Origin: CAZKVJ01 sp964556225 | Lineage (GTDB): Bacteria > Actinomycetota > Acidimicrobiia > Acidimicrobiales > Ilumatobacteraceae | NCBI GenBank assembly: GCA_964556225.1 | Contig: CAZKVJ010000002.1 | Location: 62,001 to 126,000, forward strand | DNA: 64,000 nt | Direction: 5' to 3' | Program-made: the position numbers and the translations under genes | Notes under the pieces: generated by a model | Told to the model about the DNA's origin: nothing | What the model saw: only the letters and a program-made list of their open reading frames with translations | The model's database searches: none | Shown here: positions 50,802 to 58,782 of the stretch, piece after piece | How positions within the stretch are numbered: the stretch's first letter is position 1 | Layout: each line of letters starts with the position of its first letter

Positions 50802-50952
50802 GGAGTGCAATGGTACGCAGCCCCGCCGCGTGCGTCACGGCGTCGGCGGGCCTCGGTTCGATCAGCCCGAATTGGCTCAAGACAGGGGCAAGGCGATTCC
50901 GCTCCGTGGTGGGAGACGCGTACGGTGTGCAGCCGCGGGAGGTGATGCCGGC

Positions 50953-51723
50953 ATGAAGGTCGTGCTGTTCTGCGGCGGATTGGGCACGCGGCTCCGGGAG
51001 CACTCGGAGACGGTCCCGAAGCCGATGGTGGAGGTCGGCAGCCAGCCGATCCTCTGGCACCTGATGAAGTACTACGCCCACTACGGCCACACGGACTTCA
51101 TCCTCTGCCTCGGGTACCGGGGCGACTACATCAAGCGCTACTTCGTGGAGTACCGCGAGTGGATGTCCAACGACTTCCGGATGAGCCCCTCCGGAATCGA
51201 GACCATGACCGACGACGACGTGAGCAGCTGGAACATCACGTTCGTCGACACCGGCCTCGGCTCGAACATCGGCGAGCGGCTGGTCGCGGTGCGCCACCTC
51301 CTCGCCGACGACGAGATGTTCCTCGCCAACTACAGCGACGGCCTGACCGACCTCGACCTGTCGGCCTACCTGCAGTGGTTCGAGGCCACCGGGAAGACGG
51401 CAGCGTTCGTCAGCGTGCGCCCGTCGGCGACGTTCCATCCGGTCCACTCCACCGAGGACGGCACCGTCACGTCCGTGCAGACCGCCGACGACCGGGAGAT
51501 GTGGATCAACGGCGGGTACTTCGCGCTCCGCCGGGAGATCTTCGACCACATCGAACCCGGGGAGGAGCTCGTCGTCGAGCCCTTCGCCCGGCTCATCAAG
51601 CACGGCGAGCTGGTCACCATGCGCCATCCCGGCTTCTGGGCCTGCATGGACACCTACAAGGAGAAGAAGATGCTCGACGCCATGTACGAGCGTCGGGAGA
51701 TGCCGTGGGCCGTCTGGCGGTGA
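50953..51723 (+). CDS. rfbF: Glucose-1-phosphate cytidylyltransferase
   Basis: A 256-residue nucleotidyltransferase making CDP-glucose from CTP and glucose 1-phosphate. VLFCGGLGTRLREHSETVPKPMVEVG is the nucleotide-binding signature; ILWHLMKYYAHYGHTDF, WNITFVDTG and MWINGGYF are RfbF-specific. The product feeds CDP-3,6-dideoxyhexoses in known cases, but the usual CDP-glucose 4,6-dehydratase is not adjacent. ATG 50953 has an excellent GGAGGTGA (50938-50945), with TACGGT (50921-50926) as -10. Confidence 0.93.
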   Translation: MKVVLFCGGLGTRLREHSETVPKPMVEVGSQPILWHLMKYYAHYGHTDFILCLGYRGDYIKRYFVEYREWMSNDFRMSPSGIETMTDDDVSSWNITFVDTGLGSNIGERLVAVRHLLADDEMFLANYSDGLTDLDLSAYLQWFEATGKTAAFVSVRPSATFHPVHSTEDGTVTSVQTADDREMWINGGYFALRREIFDHIEPGEELVVEPFARLIKHGELVTMRHPGFWACMDTYKEKKMLDAMYERREMPWAVWR

Positions 51724-51727
51724 CCAG

Positions 51728-52372
51728 GTGCTGACGCTGGCGCCCGGGCAGGCGATCCGGTCGATCGTGTGCCTCGGTGCACACAGCGACGACATCGAGA
51801 TCGGCGCTGGAGCCACCCTCGTGCGCCTCCTGCACGAGCACCCCGGCGCGCGTGTGACCTGGGTCGTGATGTGCTCCACCCCGGACCGCCGGGCGGAGGC
51901 CGAGGCCAGTGCCCGCGACCTCTGCGCGGCGGCCGGCTCGCTCGACGTGCGGATCCACGACCTGCGCGACGGCTTCGTCCCGGCCGAGTGGGCGCGCGCC
52001 AAGGAGCTGGTGGAGGATGCGGCGGCCGCCGCCCACGCCGACCTCGTGGTGACCCACACCCGCCACGACCTCCACCAGGACCACCGCACACTGGCCGAGC
52101 TGGCCTGGAACACCTGGCGCGACCACCTGATCCTGGAGTGTGAGGTCCCCAAGTACGACGGCGACCTGCGCACCCCGACGCTCTACGTCCCGGTCAGCGA
52201 GGACCACGTCGCGCGCAAGATCGAGGTGCTGATGCGCCACTTCGGCACCCAGGCCACCAAGCACTGGTTCACCCCGGAGACGTTCCGCGGGCTGATGCGC
52301 CTCCGCGGCATCGAGTGCCGGTCGCCGAGCGGCTATGCGGAGGGCTTCCACGTGCGGAAGATCGTCGTCTGA
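51728..52372 (+). CDS. PIG-L family deacetylase
   Basis: A 214-residue zinc deacetylase of the LmbE/PIG-L family, removing N-acetyl groups from sugars. GAHSDDIEIGAG (AHxDD zinc/catalytic motif) and VVTHTRHDLHQDHRT (second zinc site) are intact. GTG 51728 follows the rfbF stop after 4 bases. In the EPS setting it probably deacetylates an amino sugar precursor or repeat unit. Confidence 0.88.
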   Translation: MLTLAPGQAIRSIVCLGAHSDDIEIGAGATLVRLLHEHPGARVTWVVMCSTPDRRAEAEASARDLCAAAGSLDVRIHDLRDGFVPAEWARAKELVEDAAAAAHADLVVTHTRHDLHQDHRTLAELAWNTWRDHLILECEVPKYDGDLRTPTLYVPVSEDHVARKIEVLMRHFGTQATKHWFTPETFRGLMRLRGIECRSPSGYAEGFHVRKIVV

Positions 52373-52407
52373 GGTGCCGGCACGCCGGTCGGATACCCTC
52401 CCCTGGC

Positions 52408-53595
52408 GTGAACGCACCGGCGGTGCTGCTCACGTCCTGCCCGGCGTGTGACAGCGACGACATCGAACCCTTCTTCGCCCTCCACGACCTCCCGGTGCAC
52501 GGCCAAGCCGTGTTCGAGACCGTCGAGGCGGCCCGCACCGTGGCCAAGGGGGACCAGGTGCTCACGTTCTGCGCCGGGTGTGGGCTGATCTTCAACCGCG
52601 CCTACGACGGTGCGCTCCTCGAGTACTCCGCCCACCACGAGGAGTCCCAGGCCCACTCACCCCGCTTCCTCGCCTACGCGCAGGACCTCTCCCGCCGGTG
52701 GGTCGAGGAGTACGGACTGGCCGGGCGCACCGTGTGCGAGGTCGGGTGCGGCAAGGGGGCGTTCCTGGCCGAGATGGTCCGCGCCGGCGCCGGCCTCGGC
52801 GTCGGCGTCGACCCGGGCTTCCATCCCGGTCAGATCCCGTCGGAGCTGGTCGACAAGATCGTCGTGGTCACCGAGATGTTCCGGCCCGAGCACGTCCCCG
52901 CCGGCACCGGTGCGGTCGTGTGCCGGCACACCCTCGAGCACATCCCGCGCCCGGTCGAGTTCGTCCAGCTGATCGCGGCGGGCATGCGGACGGCGGGCGC
53001 GAAGTGGTTCCTGGCCGAGGTCCCCGACATGTGGCGGATCCTGGGCGAGGGAGCGTTCTGGGACCTCCAGTACGAGCACTGCTCGTACTGGACCACCACC
53101 ACCTTCGCCCGGATGCTGGCCATGGGCGGGCTCGACCCGGTGCGCTCCTATCTGACCTACGACGACCAGTACGTCGTGGCCGAGGCCTCCACGGCACGCG
53201 GGATCGACGACCCCCTCCCCGGCGACGCCGCCGAGCGGCTCGAGCTGGCGAGTCGGGCCCGAGCCTTCGCCACCACCGTCAACGCCACGCTCCAGCGCTG
53301 GGGCTCGTGGTTCGCGCAGCTCGAGGGGCGTGACGTCGCCGTGTGGGGCGGCGGGGCCAAGGGCGTCACGTTCCTCAATGCCATCCTGCCCGAGTGCGTG
53401 CACCGCGTCGTCGACATCAACCCCGGCTTGCAGGGCAACTACCTGGCCGGGGTGGCGCTGCCCATCGTCTCGCCGGCCTCGCTCGCCGCTGACCCACCCG
53501 ACGACGTGCTGCTGATGAACCCGATCTACCGCGGCGAGGTGCGGGCCATGCTCGACGAGCTCGGCTTGACCTCCACCACGCTCACCGCGGTCTGA
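52408..53595 (+). CDS. Sugar C-methyltransferase (SAM-dependent, zinc-binding N-domain)
   Basis: A 395-residue three-part methyltransferase of the NDP-hexose C-methyltransferase type (TylC3-like). Residues 11-50 carry CPAC and CAGC, a zinc knot; the SAM fold has VCEVGCGKGAFLAEM and the HTLEHIPRP block with the conserved His; the last 110 residues (VAVWGGGAKGVTFLN...) are the C-terminal sugar-handling domain. GTG 52408 follows TACCCT (52394-52399) at 8 bases. The stop overlaps the end of the convergent GT4 gene. Confidence 0.86.
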   Translation: MNAPAVLLTSCPACDSDDIEPFFALHDLPVHGQAVFETVEAARTVAKGDQVLTFCAGCGLIFNRAYDGALLEYSAHHEESQAHSPRFLAYAQDLSRRWVEEYGLAGRTVCEVGCGKGAFLAEMVRAGAGLGVGVDPGFHPGQIPSELVDKIVVVTEMFRPEHVPAGTGAVVCRHTLEHIPRPVEFVQLIAAGMRTAGAKWFLAEVPDMWRILGEGAFWDLQYEHCSYWTTTTFARMLAMGGLDPVRSYLTYDDQYVVAEASTARGIDDPLPGDAAERLELASRARAFATTVNATLQRWGSWFAQLEGRDVAVWGGGAKGVTFLNAILPECVHRVVDINPGLQGNYLAGVALPIVSPASLAADPPDDVLLMNPIYRGEVRAMLDELGLTSTTLTAV

Positions 53596-54847
53596 GCGCG
53601 TCGCCGGTCAGGCGGACCAGCAGCTCGGCACTCCGCTCGGCGCGGAAGTCGCGCTCAACCTTCAACCGGCCCCGCCGGCCCATCTCCGTGGCCAGCGCTG
53701 GGTCGTCCATGACCGTCTCCACCGCGTCGGCGATCGCGGCCGGATCACCGGGCGGCACCAGCAGCCCCTCGACGTCGCGCTCGACCACCTCCGGCACCCC
53801 GCCCACGTCGGTGGCGACCACGGGCAGCTCGAAGGCCATCGCCTCCATGATCACGACGCCGGCCCCCTCGGTCCACGACGCCAGCGCGAATGCGTGCGCA
53901 GCCTCGAGCTCGGCCATCACCTGCTCCTGGCGCACCGCCCCGAGGAGGGTGACCTCCTCCTGGAGGCGGAGCTCTCGCACCAGCGCCGCCAGCTCGGCTT
54001 CATAGGAGCCGTCCAACCGGTCGTCGGCCCCACCGATCCGCAGTCGCACCGCCCGGCCGCGTGCGCGCAGCTCGGCGACGGCCCGGATCAGCACGTCGTG
54101 ACCCTTCGAGGGGTTCAAGCGACCGCACGAGAACAGCCGGAGCTCGCCCGAGCCCCGGTACGGCTCGTACGGGGTGTGACGCCGGTACGTGTCCACGTCG
54201 AGCCCCAGCGGTGCGATCCCCCACACCGGGGGTTGGGCATCACCGAGCTCGGCGCTGACGTCGGCGAAGAGCGCCTCGGTGATGCAGGTGCCGAACGCCG
54301 CGCCGCGCCACTTCTCGCGCTGCATGCCACCGAACAGGTAGAGCACCGAGTGGGCTCCGACGCTGTAGCTGGGCAGCCCGAGCTCGTGGGCGATGGCGAC
54401 GGTGTGGGTGGCGCTGCCCGAGAACTGGCAGTGCACGTGGCGGATGTCATGGCGCTGGGCCCAGTCGACGAGCTTGGCGGCGGGCAGCGTCAGCAGGAGT
54501 GCCGTGGCCCGTTCCCGCCAGGTGGCCCGGCGCGCGCCGAGCGTGACGGCGAGGACCCGACCCCACCGGCGCGGCCCGGCCCGCAGGATCGTCCCCACCC
54601 CCCTGATCTGCTCGCCGGCGGACATCGGCCACAGGTAGGTCGTCCGCGCCATCCACTCCTCGGCCCATTCGTGGACCACCTTCTGTGGCGGTGGCCGGCG
54701 GCTCGACACGACGTGCACGTCAGCGCCGAGCGCCTCGAGCGCGCGCAGCTCACGCTCGAAGAAGACGTGGGTGGTGATGGGGAACTCCGGCACCATGTAC
54801 CCGAACCGCACCGGTTCGGCCGCACCGCTCGCCCGCTCAGGTCCCAT
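53582..54847 (-). CDS. Family 4 glycosyltransferase
   Basis: A 421-residue GT-B enzyme of EPS synthesis. The N-terminal half opens FGYMVPEFPITTHVFFERELRAL (acceptor domain); the C-terminal half has LRLFSCGRLNPSKGHDVLI and SWTEGAGVVIMEAMAFELPVVATDVGGVPEVV, the donor-site E-x7-E motif. ATG 54847 overlaps the pyrE end by 11 bases. It resembles colanic-acid-type GT4 enzymes; specificity is unknown. Confidence 0.88.
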   Translation of the reverse strand: MGPERASGAAEPVRFGYMVPEFPITTHVFFERELRALEALGADVHVVSSRRPPPQKVVHEWAEEWMARTTYLWPMSAGEQIRGVGTILRAGPRRWGRVLAVTLGARRATWRERATALLLTLPAAKLVDWAQRHDIRHVHCQFSGSATHTVAIAHELGLPSYSVGAHSVLYLFGGMQREKWRGAAFGTCITEALFADVSAELGDAQPPVWGIAPLGLDVDTYRRHTPYEPYRGSGELRLFSCGRLNPSKGHDVLIRAVAELRARGRAVRLRIGGADDRLDGSYEAELAALVRELRLQEEVTLLGAVRQEQVMAELEAAHAFALASWTEGAGVVIMEAMAFELPVVATDVGGVPEVVERDVEGLLVPPGDPAAIADAVETVMDDPALATEMGRRGRLKVERDFRAERSAELLVRLTGDALRPR

Positions 54848-55409
54848 ACGGGAATCCCAGATCGGGCGCCGTGAGCAGGGGGCGGAACGGGATGCCCGCC
54901 GCCTCGGCGAGCTCGGCACACGTGCCACCTCGGTCGACGATCACGGTGATGAGCACCGGGCGCGCGCCGAGCTGTCGCACCACGTCGACCGCCTCCATGA
55001 TCGAGCTTCCCCTGGTCACGGTGTCCTCGGTGATCACCACCCGGTCGCCCGGCTCGAGTGCCCCGGCGATGCGTCCGCCCACCCCGTGGTCCTTCGACTC
55101 CTTCCGGACGCTGAAGCTGCGCAGCAGGCGCCCCCTGGTCGCAGCGATCGCCGCCACACCGAACGCGACGGGATCGGCGCCCATCGTGAGGCCGCCGATC
55201 GCCGTCGCGTCATCAGGGAGGAGCGGCAGGACCGCGTCGGCCACGAGGAGGATCCCTGCGGGCCGGCAGGCGGTCTGCTTCGTGTCGAGGAACCAGGTGC
55301 TGCGAGCACCCGACTTGAGGACGAAGTCGCCCCGTCTCAGGGAGTGGGCGAGCACATGGGCCCGCAGCGCGTCGCGCGCCGGGTCGAGCGGCGGGAGCGC
55401 CGGGGTCAT
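54837..55409 (-). CDS. pyrE: Orotate phosphoribosyltransferase
   Basis: A 190-residue enzyme of pyrimidine synthesis, joining orotate and PRPP to form OMP. FVLKSGARSTWFLDTKQT is the N-terminal orotate/PRPP segment, IGGLTMGADPVAFGVAAIA and RKESKDHGVGGRI (catalytic Lys loop) follow, and VVITEDTVTRGSSIMEA is the PRPP-binding motif. ATG 55409 lies 10 bases after the sodA stop; the GT4 gene follows with overlap. Confidence 0.93.
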   Translation of the reverse strand: MTPALPPLDPARDALRAHVLAHSLRRGDFVLKSGARSTWFLDTKQTACRPAGILLVADAVLPLLPDDATAIGGLTMGADPVAFGVAAIAATRGRLLRSFSVRKESKDHGVGGRIAGALEPGDRVVITEDTVTRGSSIMEAVDVVRQLGARPVLITVIVDRGGTCAELAEAAGIPFRPLLTAPDLGFPYGT

Positions 55410-55419
55410 CGGCGCTCGG

Positions 55420-56004
55420 TCAGGCGAAGTTCGCCGCTGCGAACTCCCAGTTCGCCAGCTTCTCGATCCACGCGTCGACGTAGCTCGGCCGCAGATTTCG
55501 GTAGTCGACGTAGTACGCGTGCTCCCACACATCGATGGTCAGCAGCGCCGTCTGGCCGTGCTTCATGGGCAGGTCGGCGTTCGACGTCTGCGTCACCGCC
55601 ACCGAGCCATCGGCGTTCTTGACGAGCCACGCCCAACCGGAGCCGAACTGCGTCTTGGCCTTGTCGGCCAGCTCCTGCTTCATCGCATCGACGGACCCGA
55701 AGCTGGCCTCGATCGCGCTGCGCAGCGCACCCGACGGATCGCCGCCGCCACCCGGCGACATGCTGTTCCAGTAGAACGTGTGGTTCCACACCTGCGCCGC
55801 GTTGTTGAAGATGCCACCGGGGCCGGCGTCGAGGATGATCTGCTCGAGCGACTGGTCGGCGAGTGGACCGTCCTTCACGAGGTTGTTGAGGTTGTTGACG
55901 TAGGCGGCGTGGTGCTTGCCGTAGTGGAACCCGATGGTCTCCGCGCTGATCACCGGCGCCAGCGCGTCATCGGCGTAGGGCAAGGGGGGCAGTTCGAACG
56001 GCAC
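55420..56004 (-). CDS. sodA: Superoxide dismutase (Fe/Mn)
   Basis: A 194-residue cytosolic Fe/Mn superoxide dismutase. Metal ligands are in HYGKHHAAYV (His), VWNHTFYW (His), and DVWEHAYYVDY (Asp and His). GGGGDP and FGSGWAWLV are further signatures; the Gln that tunes the metal is in the AVTQTSNAD region, without deciding Fe or Mn. GTG 56004 has AAGGAG 8 bases upstream. A promoter TCGTCA-17-TATCGT lies 40-67 bases upstream on the minus strand. Confidence 0.94.
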   Translation of the reverse strand: MPFELPPLPYADDALAPVISAETIGFHYGKHHAAYVNNLNNLVKDGPLADQSLEQIILDAGPGGIFNNAAQVWNHTFYWNSMSPGGGGDPSGALRSAIEASFGSVDAMKQELADKAKTQFGSGWAWLVKNADGSVAVTQTSNADLPMKHGQTALLTIDVWEHAYYVDYRNLRPSYVDAWIEKLANWEFAAANFA

Positions 56005-56042
56005 GGGTCGATCTCCTTGGATGAGCGGGGCGAAGACGGCGA

Positions 56043-56071
56043 ACGATAGCCCCGGATCGCCGCCTTGACGA
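56043..56071 (-). promoter_or_regulatory. Candidate promoter of sodA
   Basis: On the minus strand TCGTCA (56066-56071) and TATCGT (56043-56048) are spaced 17 bases. Transcription would start near 56036, leaving a 32-base leader that contains AAGGAG. Confidence 0.5.
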
Positions 56072-56087
56072 GGGGCGCCCCGAAGTG

Positions 56088-56111
56088 GCGGGAGGTGATT
56101 TCCCGCCTTTT
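56088..56111 (+). repeat. Inverted repeat with T-run between sodA and the small protein gene
   Basis: GGCGGGA-GGTGAT-TCCCGCC followed by TTTT is terminator-shaped on the plus strand, but no plus-strand gene precedes it. It lies between the divergent sodA and small-protein promoters and may be an operator or an insulator. Confidence 0.4.
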
Positions 56112-56152
56112 GCCACAAGAAATCCAGCACCCGAGTGCTCAATGACCGCCGC

Positions 56153-56181
56153 TTGTGATGACGGAATGACATCTCTAGTGT
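56153..56181 (+). promoter_or_regulatory. Promoter of a leaderless gene
   Basis: TTGTGA (56153-56158) and TAGTGT (56176-56181) are spaced by exactly 17 bases, and the -10 ends 7 bases before ATG 56189. Transcription should begin at or next to the A of the start codon; no ribosome site is present. Confidence 0.6.
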
Positions 56182-56188
56182 TGTCAAT

Positions 56189-56605
56189 ATGGCCACAAAG
56201 CGAGGACCCAAGACCCCGATGTCGGACGAGCACAAGGCGGCGCTCGCCGCCGGACGGACCGAGGGAAGGGCAATCCGCAACTACCTCGAGGCGCTCGAGG
56301 CGCACAAGCCGAAGCGGGGCCGCAAGCGCACGCCGGAGTCCATTGCGCGCCGGATCGCGGCCATCAACACCGACCTCGAGACGGCCGACCCGGTGAGTAG
56401 GGTGAAGCTCGTGCAGGAGCGCATGGACCTCGAGGCCGAGCTCGCCTCGACGCAGGCCAGTGTCGACCTCCCCCGGCTCGAGGAGCAGTTCGTGCAGGTC
56501 GTCAAGCCCTACAGCCAGCGCAACGGCATCTCCTACGCGGCGTGGCGCGAGATCGGCGTCCAACCCGCCGTGCTCAAGCGAGCCGGCATGTCACGGGCTC
56601 ACTGA
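56189..56605 (+). CDS. Conserved actinobacterial basic protein of unknown function
   Basis: A 138-residue protein recalled as widespread and uncharacterised in actinobacteria. The Lys-rich N-terminus (MATKRGPKTPMSDEHKAALAAG) and RKRTPESIARRI look nucleic-acid binding; residues 55-95 form helices (AINTDLETAD, VQERMDLEAELAST); the C-terminus ISYAAWREIGVQPAVLKRAGM is the conserved signature and resembles a helix-turn-helix tail. Histone-like or RNA-binding roles are speculation. Leaderless promoter directly upstream. Confidence 0.82.
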   Translation: MATKRGPKTPMSDEHKAALAAGRTEGRAIRNYLEALEAHKPKRGRKRTPESIARRIAAINTDLETADPVSRVKLVQERMDLEAELASTQASVDLPRLEEQFVQVVKPYSQRNGISYAAWREIGVQPAVLKRAGMSRAH

Positions 56606-56681
56606 CCTGGGGGCTTCCCGACGCGGCGGGGCCATCGAGGCGACGTACGTCCCCCCTCGCGGGGCGGCGTACCACCGCCAT

Positions 56682-57980
56682 GTCGCCTACGTCGTCACGC
56701 ACTTCCCCAAGTTCGGACAGACGTTCATCCGTGACGAGATCGAGGCGCTCGTCCGCCTGGGCACCACCGTCACGGTGGCGTCACTCAACGTCCCGACCGA
56801 CAGCGATCTGCGCACCGACGACGACCGCGCCATCCGCGACCGCACCCTGTACCTCAAGGTCCGGACCGCACGGAACATCCGGGCCCTCGCCCGAGCGGTG
56901 CTGCGTTCACCGCTCGGGGTCGCCCGGCTGCTCGCCCGAGCGGTGGCGATGGGTGGGCACGATCCGGACCTGATCGTGCGCCGGATCGGTCAGCTGGTCG
57001 AGGGGCTCATCGTGTGGGACCGCTGCCAGCAGACCGGGACCCAGCACCTCCACAGCCACTTCGCCGGCGCGCCCTCGATGGTCGCAATGTTCGCCCGGGA
57101 CTTCGCTGCCCTGAGCGGCACCGGCATCTGGACATGGTCGGTCACCATCCACGGGCCCCACGACTTCATGGACGAGGAGCGCGTCGGGCTCCGCCGGATC
57201 GCCGCCGCCGCTGACGCCCTCGTGGCCATCAGCGACTACGCCCGATCGCAGCTGATGCGGCTCAGCAGCCCGGATCGGTGGCCCCGGGTCCACACCGTCC
57301 GCTGTGGCATCGACCTCGAGCTGTTCGACGAGCGGGCACCGGCACCGGCCGGCCGGCCGGCCACCGTGCTCACGATCGGGCGTCTTGCCCCCGAGAAGGG
57401 GCAGTCCGTGGCCATCGACGCGACGGCGCTGACGCTCCAGCGTGGGCTCCCGGTGACGCTGCGCCTCGTCGGCGACGGCCCGGACCGGGAGCTGCTCGCG
57501 GACGAGATCGCCTCACGTGGCCTCGAGGAGTCGGTCGTCCTCGTCGGGTCGCTGCTCCCCACCGAGGTGGCCGCCGAGCTGCGGGCCGCCGACGTGCTGT
57601 GCGTGTCGTCGTTCGCCGAGGGGTTGCCGATGGTGATCATGGAGGCGATGGCCGTCGGCGTCCCCGTCGTGGCACCGCGGATCGCCGGGATCTCCGAGCT
57701 GGTCACCGACGGCGAGACCGGATGGACGTACCCGGCCGGACGCTCCGACCTCCTGGCCGATGCCATCCACGAAGCGGTGTCGGCACCGTACCGGGACGAG
57801 GTCGTCAAGGCGGCCCGGGCCCGGGTGGTCGCCCTCCACGACCGCAACGGCTCGGCAGCGGCACTCCAACAGCTGTTCGACACCACGACCCCGTCGGCCG
57901 GGCACGGGGACCGGGGGGCACCCCGGCTCAGGGCCCGCGGCGGCGGTGACGCGCCAGGCGCTCGAGGGCAAGACCACTGA
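56682..57980 (+). CDS. Family 4 glycosyltransferase, start unclear
   Basis: About 432 residues of a GT-B enzyme: VAYVVTHFPKFGQTFIRDEIEAL (N-domain opening), LHSHFAGAPS, HGPHDFMDEE, RCGIDLELFD, LTIGRLAPEKGQ and FAEGLPMVIMEAMAVGVPVVAP (E-x7-E donor motif). No ATG, GTG or TTG is in frame between the previous stop and the conserved opening; the only in-frame one (GTG 56460) lies inside the upstream gene. ATG 56680 touches codon Val 56682 out of frame by one base. The 3' end overlaps the convergent GT2 gene by 53 bases. Confidence 0.78.
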   Translation, partial: VAYVVTHFPKFGQTFIRDEIEALVRLGTTVTVASLNVPTDSDLRTDDDRAIRDRTLYLKVRTARNIRALARAVLRSPLGVARLLARAVAMGGHDPDLIVRRIGQLVEGLIVWDRCQQTGTQHLHSHFAGAPSMVAMFARDFAALSGTGIWTWSVTIHGPHDFMDEERVGLRRIAAAADALVAISDYARSQLMRLSSPDRWPRVHTVRCGIDLELFDERAPAPAGRPATVLTIGRLAPEKGQSVAIDATALTLQRGLPVTLRLVGDGPDRELLADEIASRGLEESVVLVGSLLPTEVAAELRAADVLCVSSFAEGLPMVIMEAMAVGVPVVAPRIAGISELVTDGETGWTYPAGRSDLLADAIHEAVSAPYRDEVVKAARARVVALHDRNGSAAALQQLFDTTTPSAGHGDRGAPRLRARGGGDAPGARGQDH

Positions 57981-58782
57981 CCCGTCCGGCGGCCAGGCTG
58001 GCGCGGCGCAGCACCGAACCGAGGCTGCGCGCCGCGCCGGGCTGGGAGTTGGGGCGCAGGAGCCTCGCCGTCCCGGCACCCTCGTCACCGGGCACGCCGT
58101 AGCGCACCAGCACCTCGCTCATCCCCCGCCCGTACATGAAGTGCTGCCTCATCATCAGTCCCAGGCCCGCCCGGTGGCGATAGGCCACCTTCGCGTCCGC
58201 CACATAGCCGATCGACCGGCCCCCCTTCAGCAGGACCCAGCTGATGGCGATGTCCTCGCAGCGGGTCAGATCCTCGTCGAAGCCCCCGACGGCGTCGAAC
58301 GCGTCCCGGCGGATGGCCATGTTGGCCGACACGATGTACGGCACCCCGAGGAACGTGGGGTTGCCGTCCGGCGTCGCCGGCGGGCGCCAGCGGGCGTCCG
58401 GGTCGGGGAAGTGGTCCTCGACGAGGCGACCGCCGACGGCGTCGTGTGCCTCACAGCCCCGAGCGATCGCCGCCAGCCACCCGGGCAGGACCAGGTCGTC
58501 GGCGTCGCAGAAGGCGATCACCTCGCCGGTGCTCGCCCGCGCCCCGGCGTTGCGGGCATGGGCGGCGCCGGCCCGCTCGTGGCTCGGCACCACCCGGACA
58601 CCGGGGTGGCCGAGGTCCTCGACGAAGGCGTGCAGCGCCTGGCCGGCGTCGACGTCGGGCGTGTTGAGCGACAGCACCACCTCGGCGTCGAGCGGGCCCG
58701 CCTGGCCGGCGACGGCGCGGATCTGCTCGCCGGCCAGCTCGTCGAAGCCGCCGAGTGGGATCACCACGCTGACGGCCGTCAT
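57928..58782 (-). CDS. Family 2 glycosyltransferase
   Basis: A 284-residue GT2 enzyme: VSVVIPLGGFDELAGEQI, VVLSLNTPDVDAG, the metal motif in AFCDADDLVLP, and CEDIAISWVLLKGGR with the acceptor-site ED. It lacks transmembrane helices. ATG 58782 overlaps the purB stop (ATGA, 58779-58782), so its translation is tied to purine synthesis genes although its role must be in surface sugar transfer. Confidence 0.87.
   Translation of the reverse strand: MTAVSVVIPLGGFDELAGEQIRAVAGQAGPLDAEVVLSLNTPDVDAGQALHAFVEDLGHPGVRVVPSHERAGAAHARNAGARASTGEVIAFCDADDLVLPGWLAAIARGCEAHDAVGGRLVEDHFPDPDARWRPPATPDGNPTFLGVPYIVSANMAIRRDAFDAVGGFDEDLTRCEDIAISWVLLKGGRSIGYVADAKVAYRHRAGLGLMMRQHFMYGRGMSEVLVRYGVPGDEGAGTARLLRPNSQPGAARSLGSVLRRASLAAGRVSGLALERLARHRRRGP

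Noticed and set aside
53582..58782. A defence or toxin-antitoxin system among the small genes here
   Set aside because: The genes are glycosyltransferases, pyrE, sodA and a conserved actinobacterial protein; nothing resembles a known or paired defence module.
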